This document shows positions 1-5,922 of a stretch of DNA of 12,569 nucleotides, in pieces. The notes below the pieces were generated by a model. That model worked only from the letters and a program-made list of their open reading frames with translations, had not been told where the DNA came from and ran no database searches. A program made the position numbers and the translations under genes. Every line of letters begins with the position of its first letter. Position 1 is the first letter of the stretch. Location of the stretch: assembly GCA_002787855.1 (NCBI GenBank), contig PCVB01000011.1:1-12569 (forward strand), written 5' to 3'. The DNA comes from Candidatus Zambryskibacteria bacterium CG11_big_fil_rev_8_21_14_0_20_42_18. GTDB lineage: Bacteria > Patescibacteriota > Minisyncoccia > Phycocordibacterales > Zambryskibacteraceae.

Positions 1-19
1 GAAAATATTTTTTAGAATC

Positions 20-41
20 TTGCATGTAACCCATCATGCAA
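20..41. repeat. Short inverted repeat near the left edge
   Basis: A perfect 7-bp inverted repeat, TTGCATG and CATGCAA, is separated by 8 bases. It lies about 30 bases beyond the terminator of the neighbouring minus-strand gene. It could form a weak hairpin or be an operator half-site pair, but no T-tract follows it and no gene start is visible beside it. The rest of positions 1-65 holds nothing else I can support. Chance occurrence is quite possible. Confidence 0.3.
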
Positions 42-65
42 TATTCATGAGAGTTAATAAAGCTC

Positions 66-96
66 ATAAAAATAAGCCCCGCTTGATGCGGGGCTT
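66..96 (-). terminator. Rho-independent terminator of the 102-608 gene
   Basis: On the minus strand a 9-bp perfect stem (AAGCCCCGC / GCGGGGCTT, positions 74-96) with a 5-base loop is followed by ATTTTTAT (66-73). It begins 6 bases after the stop codon of the unknown gene. This is the clearest intrinsic terminator in the window and marks the gene as a separate transcription unit. Confidence 0.85.
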
Positions 97-101
97 GGAT
101 A

Positions 102-608
102 TCAAGCTATTTCAGAAATGAAGCCGATGTCGGACCTCCATTTGTGATCCGGTCGAAAGTGGCAAACATTAAACGACCTGTGAAGATCGCTGCGACCGAA
201 ACTTAGGAGATACTGGTCTCCCTTGAGAACAATCGGCTTGTGAATACCAATAAGCCACCAGAAACCCATATCGTGGAGCTCCTGGTCTGAAAGATTCTCT
301 TCCAAGAAACACACCGCCCCGGGACTGGTTTGTCGCCAACCGAGCCTAAGGATTTCGGTGTAAATCTTATTGGTGACGCGTTCATCACCCCTAAGATAGC
401 TCGCCCTGAAAAGGACAAGCGTCTTATCTGTATTAACACCGACCGGTTCCTCCAAGGAGCGGAGAATCCTTTTGGCTTTAGTGCAGACACCAGTCCTTCT
501 CCCCTTCATTCCACGTAGCCATTCTCTCCCGGTCATTTTTTTCCCATTGTTAATGGCAATAAAAACGGCCTCTTCTTCCTTCAAGGAATAATGTGCTAAT
601 CCTGCCAT
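102..608 (-). CDS. Unrecognised protein of 168 residues, single-gene transcription unit
   Basis: I do not recognise the family. The ATG start is well supported by an AGGAG Shine-Dalgarno 9 bases upstream, a strong promoter at 659-687 and a terminator right after the TGA stop, so it is a real expressed gene. The protein has no signal peptide or membrane segment. The first 55 residues are rich in Lys and Arg (for example GMKGRRTGVCTKAKRILRSL), which would fit nucleic-acid or RNA contact. The C-terminal half is rich in Trp, Phe and His (FWWLIGIHKP; HFRPDHKWRSD) and looks like a compact alpha/beta domain. It sits alone between tRNA-Arg and the window edge, with no functional partner visible. Its strong Shine-Dalgarno and near-consensus promoter contrast with most other genes here, which could reflect high expression or acquisition. 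No function is assigned. Confidence 0.85.
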   Translation of the reverse strand: MAGLAHYSLKEEEAVFIAINNGKKMTGREWLRGMKGRRTGVCTKAKRILRSLEEPVGVNTDKTLVLFRASYLRGDERVTNKIYTEILRLGWRQTSPGAVCFLEENLSDQELHDMGFWWLIGIHKPIVLKGDQYLLSFGRSDLHRSFNVCHFRPDHKWRSDIGFISEIA

Positions 609-658
609 CGTAACATTCTCCTGTATGTGTGTTTGGGAACTAAAAACTATCTCGGTAC

Positions 659-687
659 TTTATAAACCTATTTTTCGATATTGTCAA
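659..687 (-). promoter_or_regulatory. Near-consensus sigma-70 promoter of the 102-608 gene
   Basis: On the minus strand TTGACA (complement of 682-687) and TATAAA (complement of 659-664) are separated by exactly 17 bases. Transcription would begin near position 652 and give a leader of roughly 40-45 bases containing the AGGAG site. The -35 box starts only 6 bases past the CCA end of tRNA-Arg, so the promoter lies in the tRNA trailer. Confidence 0.85.
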
Positions 688-693
688 GAAAAA

Positions 694-768
694 TGGTGTC
701 CCCGGCAGGAATCGAACCTGCATCAAAGCCTTAGAAGAGCTCTACTTTATCCATTAAGCTACGGGGAC
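694..768 (-). tRNA. tRNA-Arg (anticodon UCU)
   Basis: Full cloverleaf on the minus strand. The 7-bp acceptor is GTCCCCG/CGGGGAC, the D arm contains GGA, and the anticodon arm GAGCT/GGCTT (with two G-U pairs) has loop CTTCTAA, so the anticodon is TCT (complement of 733-735), reading AGA and AGG. The T arm GCAGG/CCTGC has loop TTCGATT. Discriminator A and an encoded CCA (complement of 694-696) are present. A20 and C35 fit arginine identity. The pilus operon ends about 100 bases upstream. No separate tRNA promoter was identified. Confidence 0.95.
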
Positions 769-853
769 AAGTGAGGAACAGAGGAGATGCTTGCATATCC
801 TATGGTTCCGAACGCCATCCCCGCCGCGAAGCGACAGGGGACAAGTGAGGAAC
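763..853. repeat. 17-bp direct repeat with 74-bp period at the tRNA-Arg 5' end
   Basis: GGGGACAAGTGAGGAAC occurs at 763-779 and again at 837-853. The first copy covers the first six bases of tRNA-Arg plus its 11-base leader. The second lies 74 bp further upstream of the tRNA, almost exactly one tRNA length. The sequence between the copies does not fold as a tRNA. It may be the remnant of a tandem tRNA duplication, or a small insertion flanked by a target duplication. Confidence 0.75.
819..840. repeat. GC-rich imperfect palindrome
   Basis: CCCC at 819-822 pairs with GGGG at 837-840. Between them GCCGC and GCGAC-type arms pair around a GAA loop, with one bulge and one G-U pair, giving about 9 base pairs. 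It lies downstream of the pilus operon stop (872) but lacks a T-tract on either strand, so it is not a classical intrinsic terminator. It may stabilise the operon's 3' end. It resembles the GC-rich stems at 74-96 and 9251-9266. Confidence 0.55.
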
Positions 854-871
854 TAGTTCATCGTAGCTTTC

Positions 872-1198
872 TTAGAGCGAGGGGTCAACGGACGGGATTC
901 CTGCCTTCTTCATTTCCGTAAATTCAAGGGCCTTGGCTCCGTAATAAGAAACGGTTTCTACCAGAAGAGCGCTGTCAAATATTTGCCCCTCTTGCCCCAC
1001 CGACTTTTCTGACACAAAGATTTCTCCCTTATCAACCCCAATAAAAATATAAACAGAGAAACTCACAAATGCGATAGCGAGAATGGCTGATGAAATAAAA
1101 ATAACTTTCCAATCAGCCTCTGGGCTTGTGCCAAATCCAAACAAGTTACCGCTAAACTTCAGGTCTGATTTTTTAAAAAATGTTTTTAAGTTTTCCAT
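872..1198 (-). CDS. Small single-pass membrane protein ending the pilus operon
   Basis: A 108-residue protein with about 28 cytoplasmic residues, one strongly hydrophobic helix (about residues 31-54, VIFISSAILAIAFVSFSVYIF), then an outside domain of about 55 residues. It starts 3 bases after the pilO-like stop and is the last gene of the operon. The position is where some type IV pilus loci carry a PilP-type or other accessory subunit, but I see no PilP lipoprotein box or recognisable domain. The shape, with a short cytoplasmic tail, one helix and a short periplasmic-side segment, matches a bitopic partner of PilN and PilO. A role in the pilus inner-membrane platform is inferred from context only. 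Confidence 0.8.
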   Translation of the reverse strand: MENLKTFFKKSDLKFSGNLFGFGTSPEADWKVIFISSAILAIAFVSFSVYIFIGVDKGEIFVSEKSVGQEGQIFDSALLVETVSYYGAKALEFTEMKKAGIPSVDPSL

Positions 1199-1201
1199 AT
1201 T

Positions 1202-1717
1202 TTAATCAAATGAATGTATTGAGAACACAATTCTCAAGCGCCAACTATCTTCGGCTTGCGAAAGTATCGACTCCTCTATCATAACTCGATAAGGCAAACT
1301 CTCTAGGGCATGCAAGAAAGCCGAAGTGGCAGACCAAGACCCCCCCGCCTCTACCACCATACGAATAAGGTCTGGGTCAGAGGTGGCGCTCTCTTTCCTC
1401 TCAACAGAAGCAATCTTGGTATTAAGCTTAAGGACTTTTCCCTTCTCCTCGATACTTTCTATGAGAGAAACCAGTTTGTCGTTTGTAAAAACAAGTTCAT
1501 CTAGGGCGGTGATTTCTTCTCTAGAATTAGCTTGTATCGTTTTTATGGACTGGGTAAGACCACCTGCTTCTGTTACTTGACGAGCTTCGTTGAGAAGTAT
1601 AGAGGTCTCTTGGTTTTTCGATCTAATATCAGATATACCAAAAACAATGACAGCTAATAAGATTAGAAAAGCCAGAGAAAAGAATCCTATGATTACTTTA
1701 GAATTTTTGAAAATCAT
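1202..1717 (-). CDS. pilO: PilO-like type IV pilus inner-membrane protein
   Basis: A 171-residue bitopic protein: very short cytoplasmic N-terminus, one transmembrane helix (about residues 8-29), a charged helical stretch (about 30-100) likely to form a coiled coil, then a small alpha/beta region (about 105-171). This is the usual PilO layout: helix, coiled coil, ferredoxin-like domain. Sequence identity in this family is low, so the call rests on shape and order. The start ATG overlaps the pilN-like stop (ATGA), implying translational coupling. In known systems PilN and PilO form a heterodimer that links cytoplasmic PilM to the rest of the pilus machine. The protein is somewhat shorter than proteobacterial PilO (about 200 residues). 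Confidence 0.72.
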   Translation of the reverse strand: MIFKNSKVIIGFFSLAFLILLAVIVFGISDIRSKNQETSILLNEARQVTEAGGLTQSIKTIQANSREEITALDELVFTNDKLVSLIESIEEKGKVLKLNTKIASVERKESATSDPDLIRMVVEAGGSWSATSAFLHALESLPYRVMIEESILSQAEDSWRLRIVFSIHSFD

Positions 1718-2247
1718 ATGGGCGAAAATTTTATCTGGAAACTTATCTCTTTATCCTTGGCCAGATCAGAAACAGGTAGCGCTACGTTGGAGAAGTAGCC
1801 CGATGCACTTAAGCGGTCTTTAAAAGCTACTAGAGCTTGACGATTCGAAGCCTCTCCACTAACCGAAAGGACTACTTTGCCCGCCACCTTTCCCCAGGAG
1901 AAATTAGTGATACTAATACCACTAATCTTTTGTTCTAAAACTTTCTTAATAAAATCTGACGGTCGATCCACATCAAGTTTGGAAGAAAGGGCCTCGAGAC
2001 GCTTATTGGTCTCTGCAAGCCAGGCTTGGAGCTCTGCCTCATTTTCCTTGAGACTAGAATTATCTACGACCCTATCCCATTCGAAAGCCTCTTTATAGCG
2101 AAGGTCTGAGAGAATGTAAGAAGGCAAAAGTCCTATGATTCCTATCACTAGTATTGAGACGAGAGCCATAATGATTACTATCGCTCGACGCAGATGATAC
2201 TCATGCGAGACCTTCTCTCTCTCTTCTTCTGTAAGTAGTTTAAGCAT
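1714..2247 (-). CDS. pilN: PilN-like type IV pilus inner-membrane protein
   Basis: A 177-residue protein with a charged cytoplasmic N-terminus (residues 1-20, MLKLLTEEEREKVSHEYHLR), a transmembrane helix (about 21-45), a long helical segment with LEALSSKLD-type heptads, and a C-terminal domain (about 110-177) with alternating beta-type residues. This is PilN architecture. In known systems the cytoplasmic N-terminal peptide of PilN inserts into a groove on PilM. Here the N-terminus is rich in acidic and basic residues and lacks an obvious INLLP-type motif, although the start MLKLL is reminiscent of it. It begins 3 bases after the pilM stop with a GAGGG Shine-Dalgarno 8 bases upstream, and ends overlapping pilO by 4 bases. 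Confidence 0.72.
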   Translation of the reverse strand: MLKLLTEEEREKVSHEYHLRRAIVIIMALVSILVIGIIGLLPSYILSDLRYKEAFEWDRVVDNSSLKENEAELQAWLAETNKRLEALSSKLDVDRPSDFIKKVLEQKISGISITNFSWGKVAGKVVLSVSGEASNRQALVAFKDRLSASGYFSNVALPVSDLAKDKEISFQIKFSPI

Positions 2248-2249
2248 AT

Positions 2250-3242
2250 TTATTTCCCTCTGGGTAAGACTGCCCCTATGGCAGTAGTGTATTCCAGAGA
2301 TTCTTCAAAAGACATTTTTTCAATATGGTGCTTAGGAGACATGTTCAGCCAAATATCCGCTTTGGCATAGTTAAGATTACTTTCACTCATAAACTTTTTG
2401 ATAAACTCGTCTTTGCTCCCCCCGTGTCCACATAGGATCGCTTTCTCAATCTTTCGTTCTGGTTTGCCGGATTTAGCATTGCGGATATCCCAGAAAGCAA
2501 GCACCTTACGCATCTCCGCTTTCATATCGCTCAAGTTCGAAAACAGATCTTCTCCACCAATACTATAAGCCGAGGTAGTACTGAATTGCACCACACTGTC
2601 TTCAACAATATAGAAACCGGTCTTTTTCCAAGAAAGATTAATAATAAGGTGGGGGCCTTTATCATCTTGGTGAATAAGCGCCCTAGCAATGGCTTGGGAT
2701 TCGAGTTTGAAAGAAATAGGGGTAACACCAACCGATTCAAAAAGACTTACATAAGCACTGACAATCTCTTTGGGTAAAACAAATACTGACAAAGTGATTT
2801 GGCGAGCGACCTTATCTTCCTTGATTATCTCGAAATCAAAGACAGATTCAGCGAGAGTTACCGGGGCATTCTCCTCGATGATAAAGGCAACGGCATCTCT
2901 CAACCCTTCTGGGGCAACCCAACCGATTGTGGTGGTAAAGAGATAAGCTCTCTCCTCTGGTAGGACAGCGTGGGCGTAACGAATACCATAGTGCGAGACA
3001 AGTTTCTGCAAAACGGGCGCAAGAGCGGCTGGGCTGGTAATAAGACCAGACTCAACTGCGCCCTTGGGATTATCTACCTTGGTAGCGTGTACCAAATCAA
3101 ACCGGTCTTGGAAGATTCCTCTACGCAATTGCACAAATTTAGTATCGTTGTCTGCAATAGCTATCCCCGTAGTTGAAAGCAGGAGAAATTCTGGTACGGG
3201 GAAAAAATCAATGAAAGTTTTCCGTCTTGTCAGTGAAATCAT
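2250..3242 (-). CDS. pilM: PilM, actin-like type IV pilus assembly protein
   Basis: A 330-residue cytoplasmic protein of the PilM/FtsA-like actin fold. Recognisable blocks are the N-terminal beta hairpin region (residues 24-40, GIAIADNDTKFVQL), the subdomain boundary PISFKLESQAIARAL (175-189), the second beta hairpin (199-222), SIGGEDL (227-233), and the adenosine-region ILCGHGG (269-275) and YTTAIGAVLP (318-327). PilM binds the N-terminus of PilN and couples cytoplasmic ATPases to the inner-membrane complex. Oddly, the usual GLDI aspartate is Ala28 and the DIG of phosphate loop 2 is replaced by NLS (202-204), so nucleotide binding may be altered. Its ATG overlaps the ruvX stop by 4 bases, placing it in the ruvX transcript. 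Confidence 0.85.
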   Translation of the reverse strand: MISLTRRKTFIDFFPVPEFLLLSTTGIAIADNDTKFVQLRRGIFQDRFDLVHATKVDNPKGAVESGLITSPAALAPVLQKLVSHYGIRYAHAVLPEERAYLFTTTIGWVAPEGLRDAVAFIIEENAPVTLAESVFDFEIIKEDKVARQITLSVFVLPKEIVSAYVSLFESVGVTPISFKLESQAIARALIHQDDKGPHLIINLSWKKTGFYIVEDSVVQFSTTSAYSIGGEDLFSNLSDMKAEMRKVLAFWDIRNAKSGKPERKIEKAILCGHGGSKDEFIKKFMSESNLNYAKADIWLNMSPKHHIEKMSFEESLEYTTAIGAVLPRGK

Positions 3243-3631
3243 ACCTCTTTATTATACACAGTATCAATAAAACTCTTAAGAATAAGCGCCGCCGCCGAGG
3301 CGTCAGTCATCTTGGTCTGCCCTTGGTCTCGTCTGGCCTCAACTGTGGTAAATATTTCTGGTTGGAAGATTACGCCAATCCCCTTTTCTTCAAGCTTCGC
3401 TTTAAACTTTGCTATCTCTGTCTGAATTTTATTCGGACGGCCATCTAGATTCTTTGATTCTCCCATAACAATAGTCCCGACATCCTCTTTCTCCTTAAGT
3501 TCTAAAACTTTATTTAAAAGTTCGCGGTCATTTGCCCAAACCGCATAGGGCAAAGCGAAACCTTGCGAATCATCAGAGAGAGCAATGCCGACACGCTTGG
3601 TGCCATAGTCTATGGCCATTAGTTTCGTCAT
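3239..3631 (-). CDS. ruvX: RuvX/YqgF, putative Holliday junction resolvase or pre-16S rRNA nuclease
   Basis: A 130-residue RNase H-fold protein of the YqgF family, close to the family's usual length of about 140. It shows AIDYGTKRVGIALSD near the N-terminus with catalytic-type Asp8, VMGESKNLDG (55-64), FTTVEARR (94-101) and TDASAAALIL (109-118) with Asp110. Members process the 5' end of 16S rRNA in Escherichia coli and have been proposed to resolve junctions. In the third block the common DER is PEI (residues 91-93), keeping the Glu but losing the neighbouring Asp and Arg. I chose the ATG at 3629-3631 because the homologous region begins there and a TATAAT box ends 7 bases upstream. A TTG at 3673 would add 14 residues that do not look conserved. 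It is the first gene of the pilus operon. Confidence 0.9.
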   Translation of the reverse strand: MTKLMAIDYGTKRVGIALSDDSQGFALPYAVWANDRELLNKVLELKEKEDVGTIVMGESKNLDGRPNKIQTEIAKFKAKLEEKGIGVIFQPEIFTTVEARRDQGQTKMTDASAAALILKSFIDTVYNKEV

Positions 3632-3638
3632 ATAGAGA

Positions 3639-3644
3639 ATTATA
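3639..3644 (-). promoter_or_regulatory. -10 element for the ruvX-pil operon, probably leaderless
   Basis: On the minus strand a perfect TATAAT lies 7 bases before the ruvX ATG, so transcription would start at or next to the A of the start codon. No good -35 box is seen at 16-18 bases, and there is no room for a Shine-Dalgarno site. Confidence 0.55.
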
Positions 3645-3645
3645 G

Positions 3646-3651
3646 TACAAT
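3646..3651 (+). promoter_or_regulatory. Possible -10 element of the 3664 gene
   Basis: TACAAT on the plus strand ends 12 bases before the ATG at 3664. The matching -35 at a 17-base spacing is TTTCGT, which is poor. If used, the leader would be about 5-6 bases. It nearly abuts the divergent ruvX -10 in a 32-base intergenic gap, so the two promoters would compete for polymerase. Confidence 0.35.
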
Positions 3652-3663
3652 TGAGATACTTAT

Positions 3664-3900
3664 ATGGAATCAATAAACTTATTGGCTGGGCTAGTGGGCG
3701 TTAATCCTATACTTGTTGCTCTTGCCATAATCTGGTCACTCGTGTGGAAAGGTCTAGCTCTCTGGAAATCAGCGGGGCTTAGACAGAAATATTGGTTCAT
3801 CGCTATTCTCATTATAAACACCTTGGGAGTCCTCGAGATTATTTATATCTTCTTCGTAGCCAAGAAATACAAAGTTGAGGTTATAGAAAAGACGGAGTAA
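3664..3900 (+). CDS. Small two-helix membrane protein, resembles DUF5652
   Basis: A 78-residue protein with two hydrophobic helices (about residues 9-29 and 43-66) separated by a basic loop, KGLALWKSAGLRQKYW, and a charged C-terminal tail. The pattern of WSLVWKGLALW followed by KYWFIAILIINTLGVLEIIYIFF is, from memory, that of the DUF5652 family, which is common in Candidate Phyla Radiation genomes and has no known function. The start is the only ATG, with no Shine-Dalgarno, and it is divergent from ruvX with a 32-base gap. The TAA stop lies inside the 14-bp tandem repeat before tRNA-Ser, which may be on the same transcript. Family assignment is moderately sure; function is unknown. Confidence 0.8.
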   Translation: MESINLLAGLVGVNPILVALAIIWSLVWKGLALWKSAGLRQKYWFIAILIINTLGVLEIIYIFFVAKKYKVEVIEKTE

Positions 3901-3924
3901 ACTGGCCATTGTAAACTGGCCCTT
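3897..3924 (+). repeat. 14-bp tandem duplication abutting tRNA-Ser
   Basis: GTAAACTGGCCATT (3897-3910) is followed directly by GTAAACTGGCCCTT (3911-3924), identical at 13 of 14 positions. The tRNA begins at the next base. The first copy contains the stop codon of the preceding gene. The repeat period equals that of the duplication before tRNA-Arg(GCG) at 6400-6430, though the sequences differ. Confidence 0.9.
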
Positions 3925-4012
3925 GGAGGAGTCGCATAGTGGTTTAGTGCACCGGTCTTGAAAACCGGAGTCCCGCAAGGGACCGTGAGTTCGAATCTCA
4001 CCTCCTCCGCCA
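3925..4012 (+). tRNA. tRNA-Ser (anticodon UGA)
   Basis: An 88-base class II tRNA. The acceptor is GGAGGAG/CTCCTCC. The anticodon arm CCGGT/ACCGG has loop CTTGAAA, so the anticodon TGA sits at 3959-3961 and reads UCN codons. A long variable arm (TCCC GCAA GGGA stem-loop) is typical of serine tRNAs. The T arm GTGAG/CTCAC has loop TTCGAAT. Discriminator G and encoded CCA are at 4009-4012. Confidence 0.96.
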
Positions 4013-4050
4013 AACTATTAGTTCCCTTTCCCCATCCACTTAAAAAGAGC

Positions 4051-4056
4051 TATACT
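4051..4056 (+). promoter_or_regulatory. Probable -10 element of guaC, short or no leader
   Basis: TATACT ends 9 bases before the guaC ATG at 4066. The region about 17 bases upstream (TTTCCC, TTCCCC) is only a weak -35. Transcription would start about 2 bases before the start codon. No Shine-Dalgarno is present. Confidence 0.45.
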
Positions 4057-4065
4057 TTTATCTGC

Positions 4066-5079
4066 ATGAAATTAGAGGGTGATACTAAACTAGACTATAT
4101 CGATGTCCTCATTCGTCCGAAAAAGAGCGCCCTTAGCAGTAGACAAGAAGTTAACCTAGAGAGAACCTTCAAATTTCCAAACAGTAATACTAGCTGGTCA
4201 GGTATTCCCATAGTTGCCGCCAACATGGATGGGGTGGGAACTTTTTCTATGATGCGGGCTCTCGGGAAACACAGGCTCGTCACTGCTTTACATAAACATT
4301 ACGACTTGGATGAATACCGCGCGATGGATAAAGAGCATACTTTCTTTACCATCGGCATTAAAGATGGTTGTGAAGAAAAATTAGAGCAGTTTATTAGAAA
4401 ATATGGTGAGCCGAGAATGTTGCTTATCGATGTTGCCAACGGCTACACGGAGAAATTTCTAAATTTTGTAAAAGAAGCGAGGAAAATGGCGCCGACAAGT
4501 ATTATCATGGCCGGCAACGTCGTCACGGGAGAGATGACTAAGGAATTAATTCTCGCCGGAGCAGATATTGTAAAAATTGGTATTGGCCCTGGCGCTGTTT
4601 GTACCACGCGAGTTATAGCGGGGGTCGGTTACCCTCAACTTTCTGCCGTTATTGAGTGTGCTAAAGTTGCACATAAAGTTAAAGGGTTTGTGTGTGCTGA
4701 TGGTGGGTGCAGAAATCCTGGTGATGTGGCAAAAGCTTTTGGAGCTGAGGCTGATTTTGTGATGCTTGGTAGCATGCTTTCAGGACACGAGGAAGGAGAT
4801 CAGGATATTATCGAGATAAACGGAAAAAAATTCGCTGAACATTACGGCTCAAGCTCAAGAGAAGCTATGGACAAACATAATGGCGGACAGGCTTCTTACA
4901 AGGCCGCTGAAGGCAAAAAAATACTTGTGCCATATAAAGGTAAAGTCGAGGAAACAGTAGAAGAAATCCTCGGAGGCTTAAGGAGTGCTTGCACTTATGT
5001 CGGCGCTCGCAGACTTGAAGAATTGCCAGAGCAAACAACTTTTGTATTAGTCAACAGACAACTTTCTCCGTCTATATAA
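4066..5079 (+). CDS. guaC: GMP reductase
   Basis: A 337-residue TIM-barrel enzyme of the IMP dehydrogenase/GMP reductase superfamily. It lacks the CBS pair found in IMP dehydrogenase and has the GMP reductase length (about 345). Hallmarks are IGIGPGAVCTTR with catalytic Cys179, VGYPQLSAVIECA (187-199), ADGGCRNPGDVAKAFGA (211-227), FVMLGSMLSGHEE (231-243) and the C-terminal GGLRSACTYVGARRLEEL (303-320). It reduces GMP to IMP with NADPH, releasing ammonia, and so links guanine salvage to adenine nucleotide supply. I start it at the ATG at 4066 because family similarity begins there; the reading frame stays open back into tRNA-Ser, but that stretch is not coding. It probably has its own promoter at 4051. 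No terminator is visible in the 31 bases before the convergent ZIP gene. Confidence 0.95.
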   Translation: MKLEGDTKLDYIDVLIRPKKSALSSRQEVNLERTFKFPNSNTSWSGIPIVAANMDGVGTFSMMRALGKHRLVTALHKHYDLDEYRAMDKEHTFFTIGIKDGCEEKLEQFIRKYGEPRMLLIDVANGYTEKFLNFVKEARKMAPTSIIMAGNVVTGEMTKELILAGADIVKIGIGPGAVCTTRVIAGVGYPQLSAVIECAKVAHKVKGFVCADGGCRNPGDVAKAFGAEADFVMLGSMLSGHEEGDQDIIEINGKKFAEHYGSSSREAMDKHNGGQASYKAAEGKKILVPYKGKVEETVEEILGGLRSACTYVGARRLEELPEQTTFVLVNRQLSPSI

Positions 5080-5110
5080 ACATGAAGAAGAAAAACGGTA
5101 GACAATCAGC

Positions 5111-5869
5111 CTATTCGTGCGGTAGAAGCGCGCCTATGGCAAGCATCAAGACAAGACCGAAGAGAAACCAAATAAGATGCTTGCCGTAAAGCTGGTTATA
5201 TTTTGATTCCCTGATTGAATGTGGGATAAGGTCTTGTAAAACGACGACTAGGAAAGCTCCGGAGGTCAGACCCAGGAGAGGAACTTCAAAAGCTTCGAAG
5301 CTCTCCAATAAGAAAAAGCCACCGATGGAGCCGAAAAGAATGGTACTAGAAATTGTAAAGTTCAAAGCTAAAGCTTTTTTAGTCGAATAACCGCCCTGTT
5401 TGAGAACAAAGAATTCTGACATTTCCTGCACTAATTCATGGACAAAAATACTTAAAGTGGCAAAGAAGGCCAGTGAGGAGCTGACGGCCAAAGAGGCGGC
5501 CAGAACAATGCCATCGCCAATATTGTGGAAAGCGTCGCTGGCCATAATTCGCCTAACATCAAGTCGAGAGTGATGGCGCGCCTCATGGGCCTCATCGTGA
5601 TGATGGTGAGACAAGGGTATAAGTTTGAACAGTAGCCAAAACCCGAGAGCTCCGCTAATGACCCAAGCTAACCCGGAGGTTAAAGAACCCGAATGCTCTA
5701 CTGCCTCAAACCCAAGTTGATAAGCGATGATGATAAAGACCCCGGCGGAAAAACTAACCAAGAGACTTAGATTACGCTCTATAACCTCCCCCGCTCGATG
5801 CCAGATGGAAAAGACTCCCACCAACGAGGCGAGCATTATAAGAAAGGAGTATAAAAGTATTTCGATCAT
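5111..5869 (-). CDS. ZIP family divalent metal transporter
   Basis: A 252-residue membrane protein with about eight predicted helices. The TM4 metal site is SDAFHNIGDGIVLAAS (111-126; HN at 115-116 and D119) and TM5 has HELVQEMSE (144-152), matching the ZIP HNxxDG and HExxxE signatures. A His-rich cytoplasmic loop (88-100, with HHHHDEAHEARHH) lies between helices 3 and 4, as in many zinc carriers. ZIP proteins import zinc, iron or manganese into the cytoplasm; the exact metal cannot be told from sequence. It starts at ATG 5867-5869 without a strong Shine-Dalgarno, divergent from the 5923 gene with a 53-base gap in which I could not fix its promoter. It ends 31 bases from convergent guaC. Confidence 0.92.
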   Translation of the reverse strand: MIEILLYSFLIMLASLVGVFSIWHRAGEVIERNLSLLVSFSAGVFIIIAYQLGFEAVEHSGSLTSGLAWVISGALGFWLLFKLIPLSHHHHDEAHEARHHSRLDVRRIMASDAFHNIGDGIVLAASLAVSSSLAFFATLSIFVHELVQEMSEFFVLKQGGYSTKKALALNFTISSTILFGSIGGFFLLESFEAFEVPLLGLTSGAFLVVVLQDLIPHSIRESKYNQLYGKHLIWFLFGLVLMLAIGALLPHE

Positions 5870-5900
5870 TCTTTGTGTATCTGTATTGACATTATGGTTA

Positions 5901-5909
5901 TGATATAAT
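5901..5909 (+). promoter_or_regulatory. Extended -10 promoter of the 5923 gene
   Basis: TGATATAAT gives a perfect -10 hexamer (5904-5909) with an extended TG motif. It ends 13 bases before the ATG, so the leader would be about 6-7 bases. A TTGACA at 5886-5891 is only 12 bases from the hexamer, too close to act as its -35. No Shine-Dalgarno is present. Confidence 0.6.
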
Positions 5910-5922
5910 TTTTATAACTTAT

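Noticed and set aside
1310..2098. Several plus-strand frames opposite pilO and pilN
   Set aside because: They are shadows of the coding strand, without ribosome-binding sites or recognisable domains.
3632..3673. TTG start adding 14 residues to RuvX
   Set aside because: The extra residues are not typical of the family, and the region holds the -10 box of the gene.
3958..4065. In-frame 36-codon extension upstream of guaC
   Set aside because: It begins inside the tRNA-Ser anticodon loop, and GMP reductase similarity starts only at the ATG at 4066.
4066..5079. IMP dehydrogenase (guaB) for this gene
   Set aside because: There are no CBS domains, the length is about 340, and the blocks after the catalytic Cys match GMP reductase.
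5886..5909. TTGACA with TATAAT as a full promoter
   Set aside because: The spacing is only 12 bases; the extended TG motif explains the -10 better.
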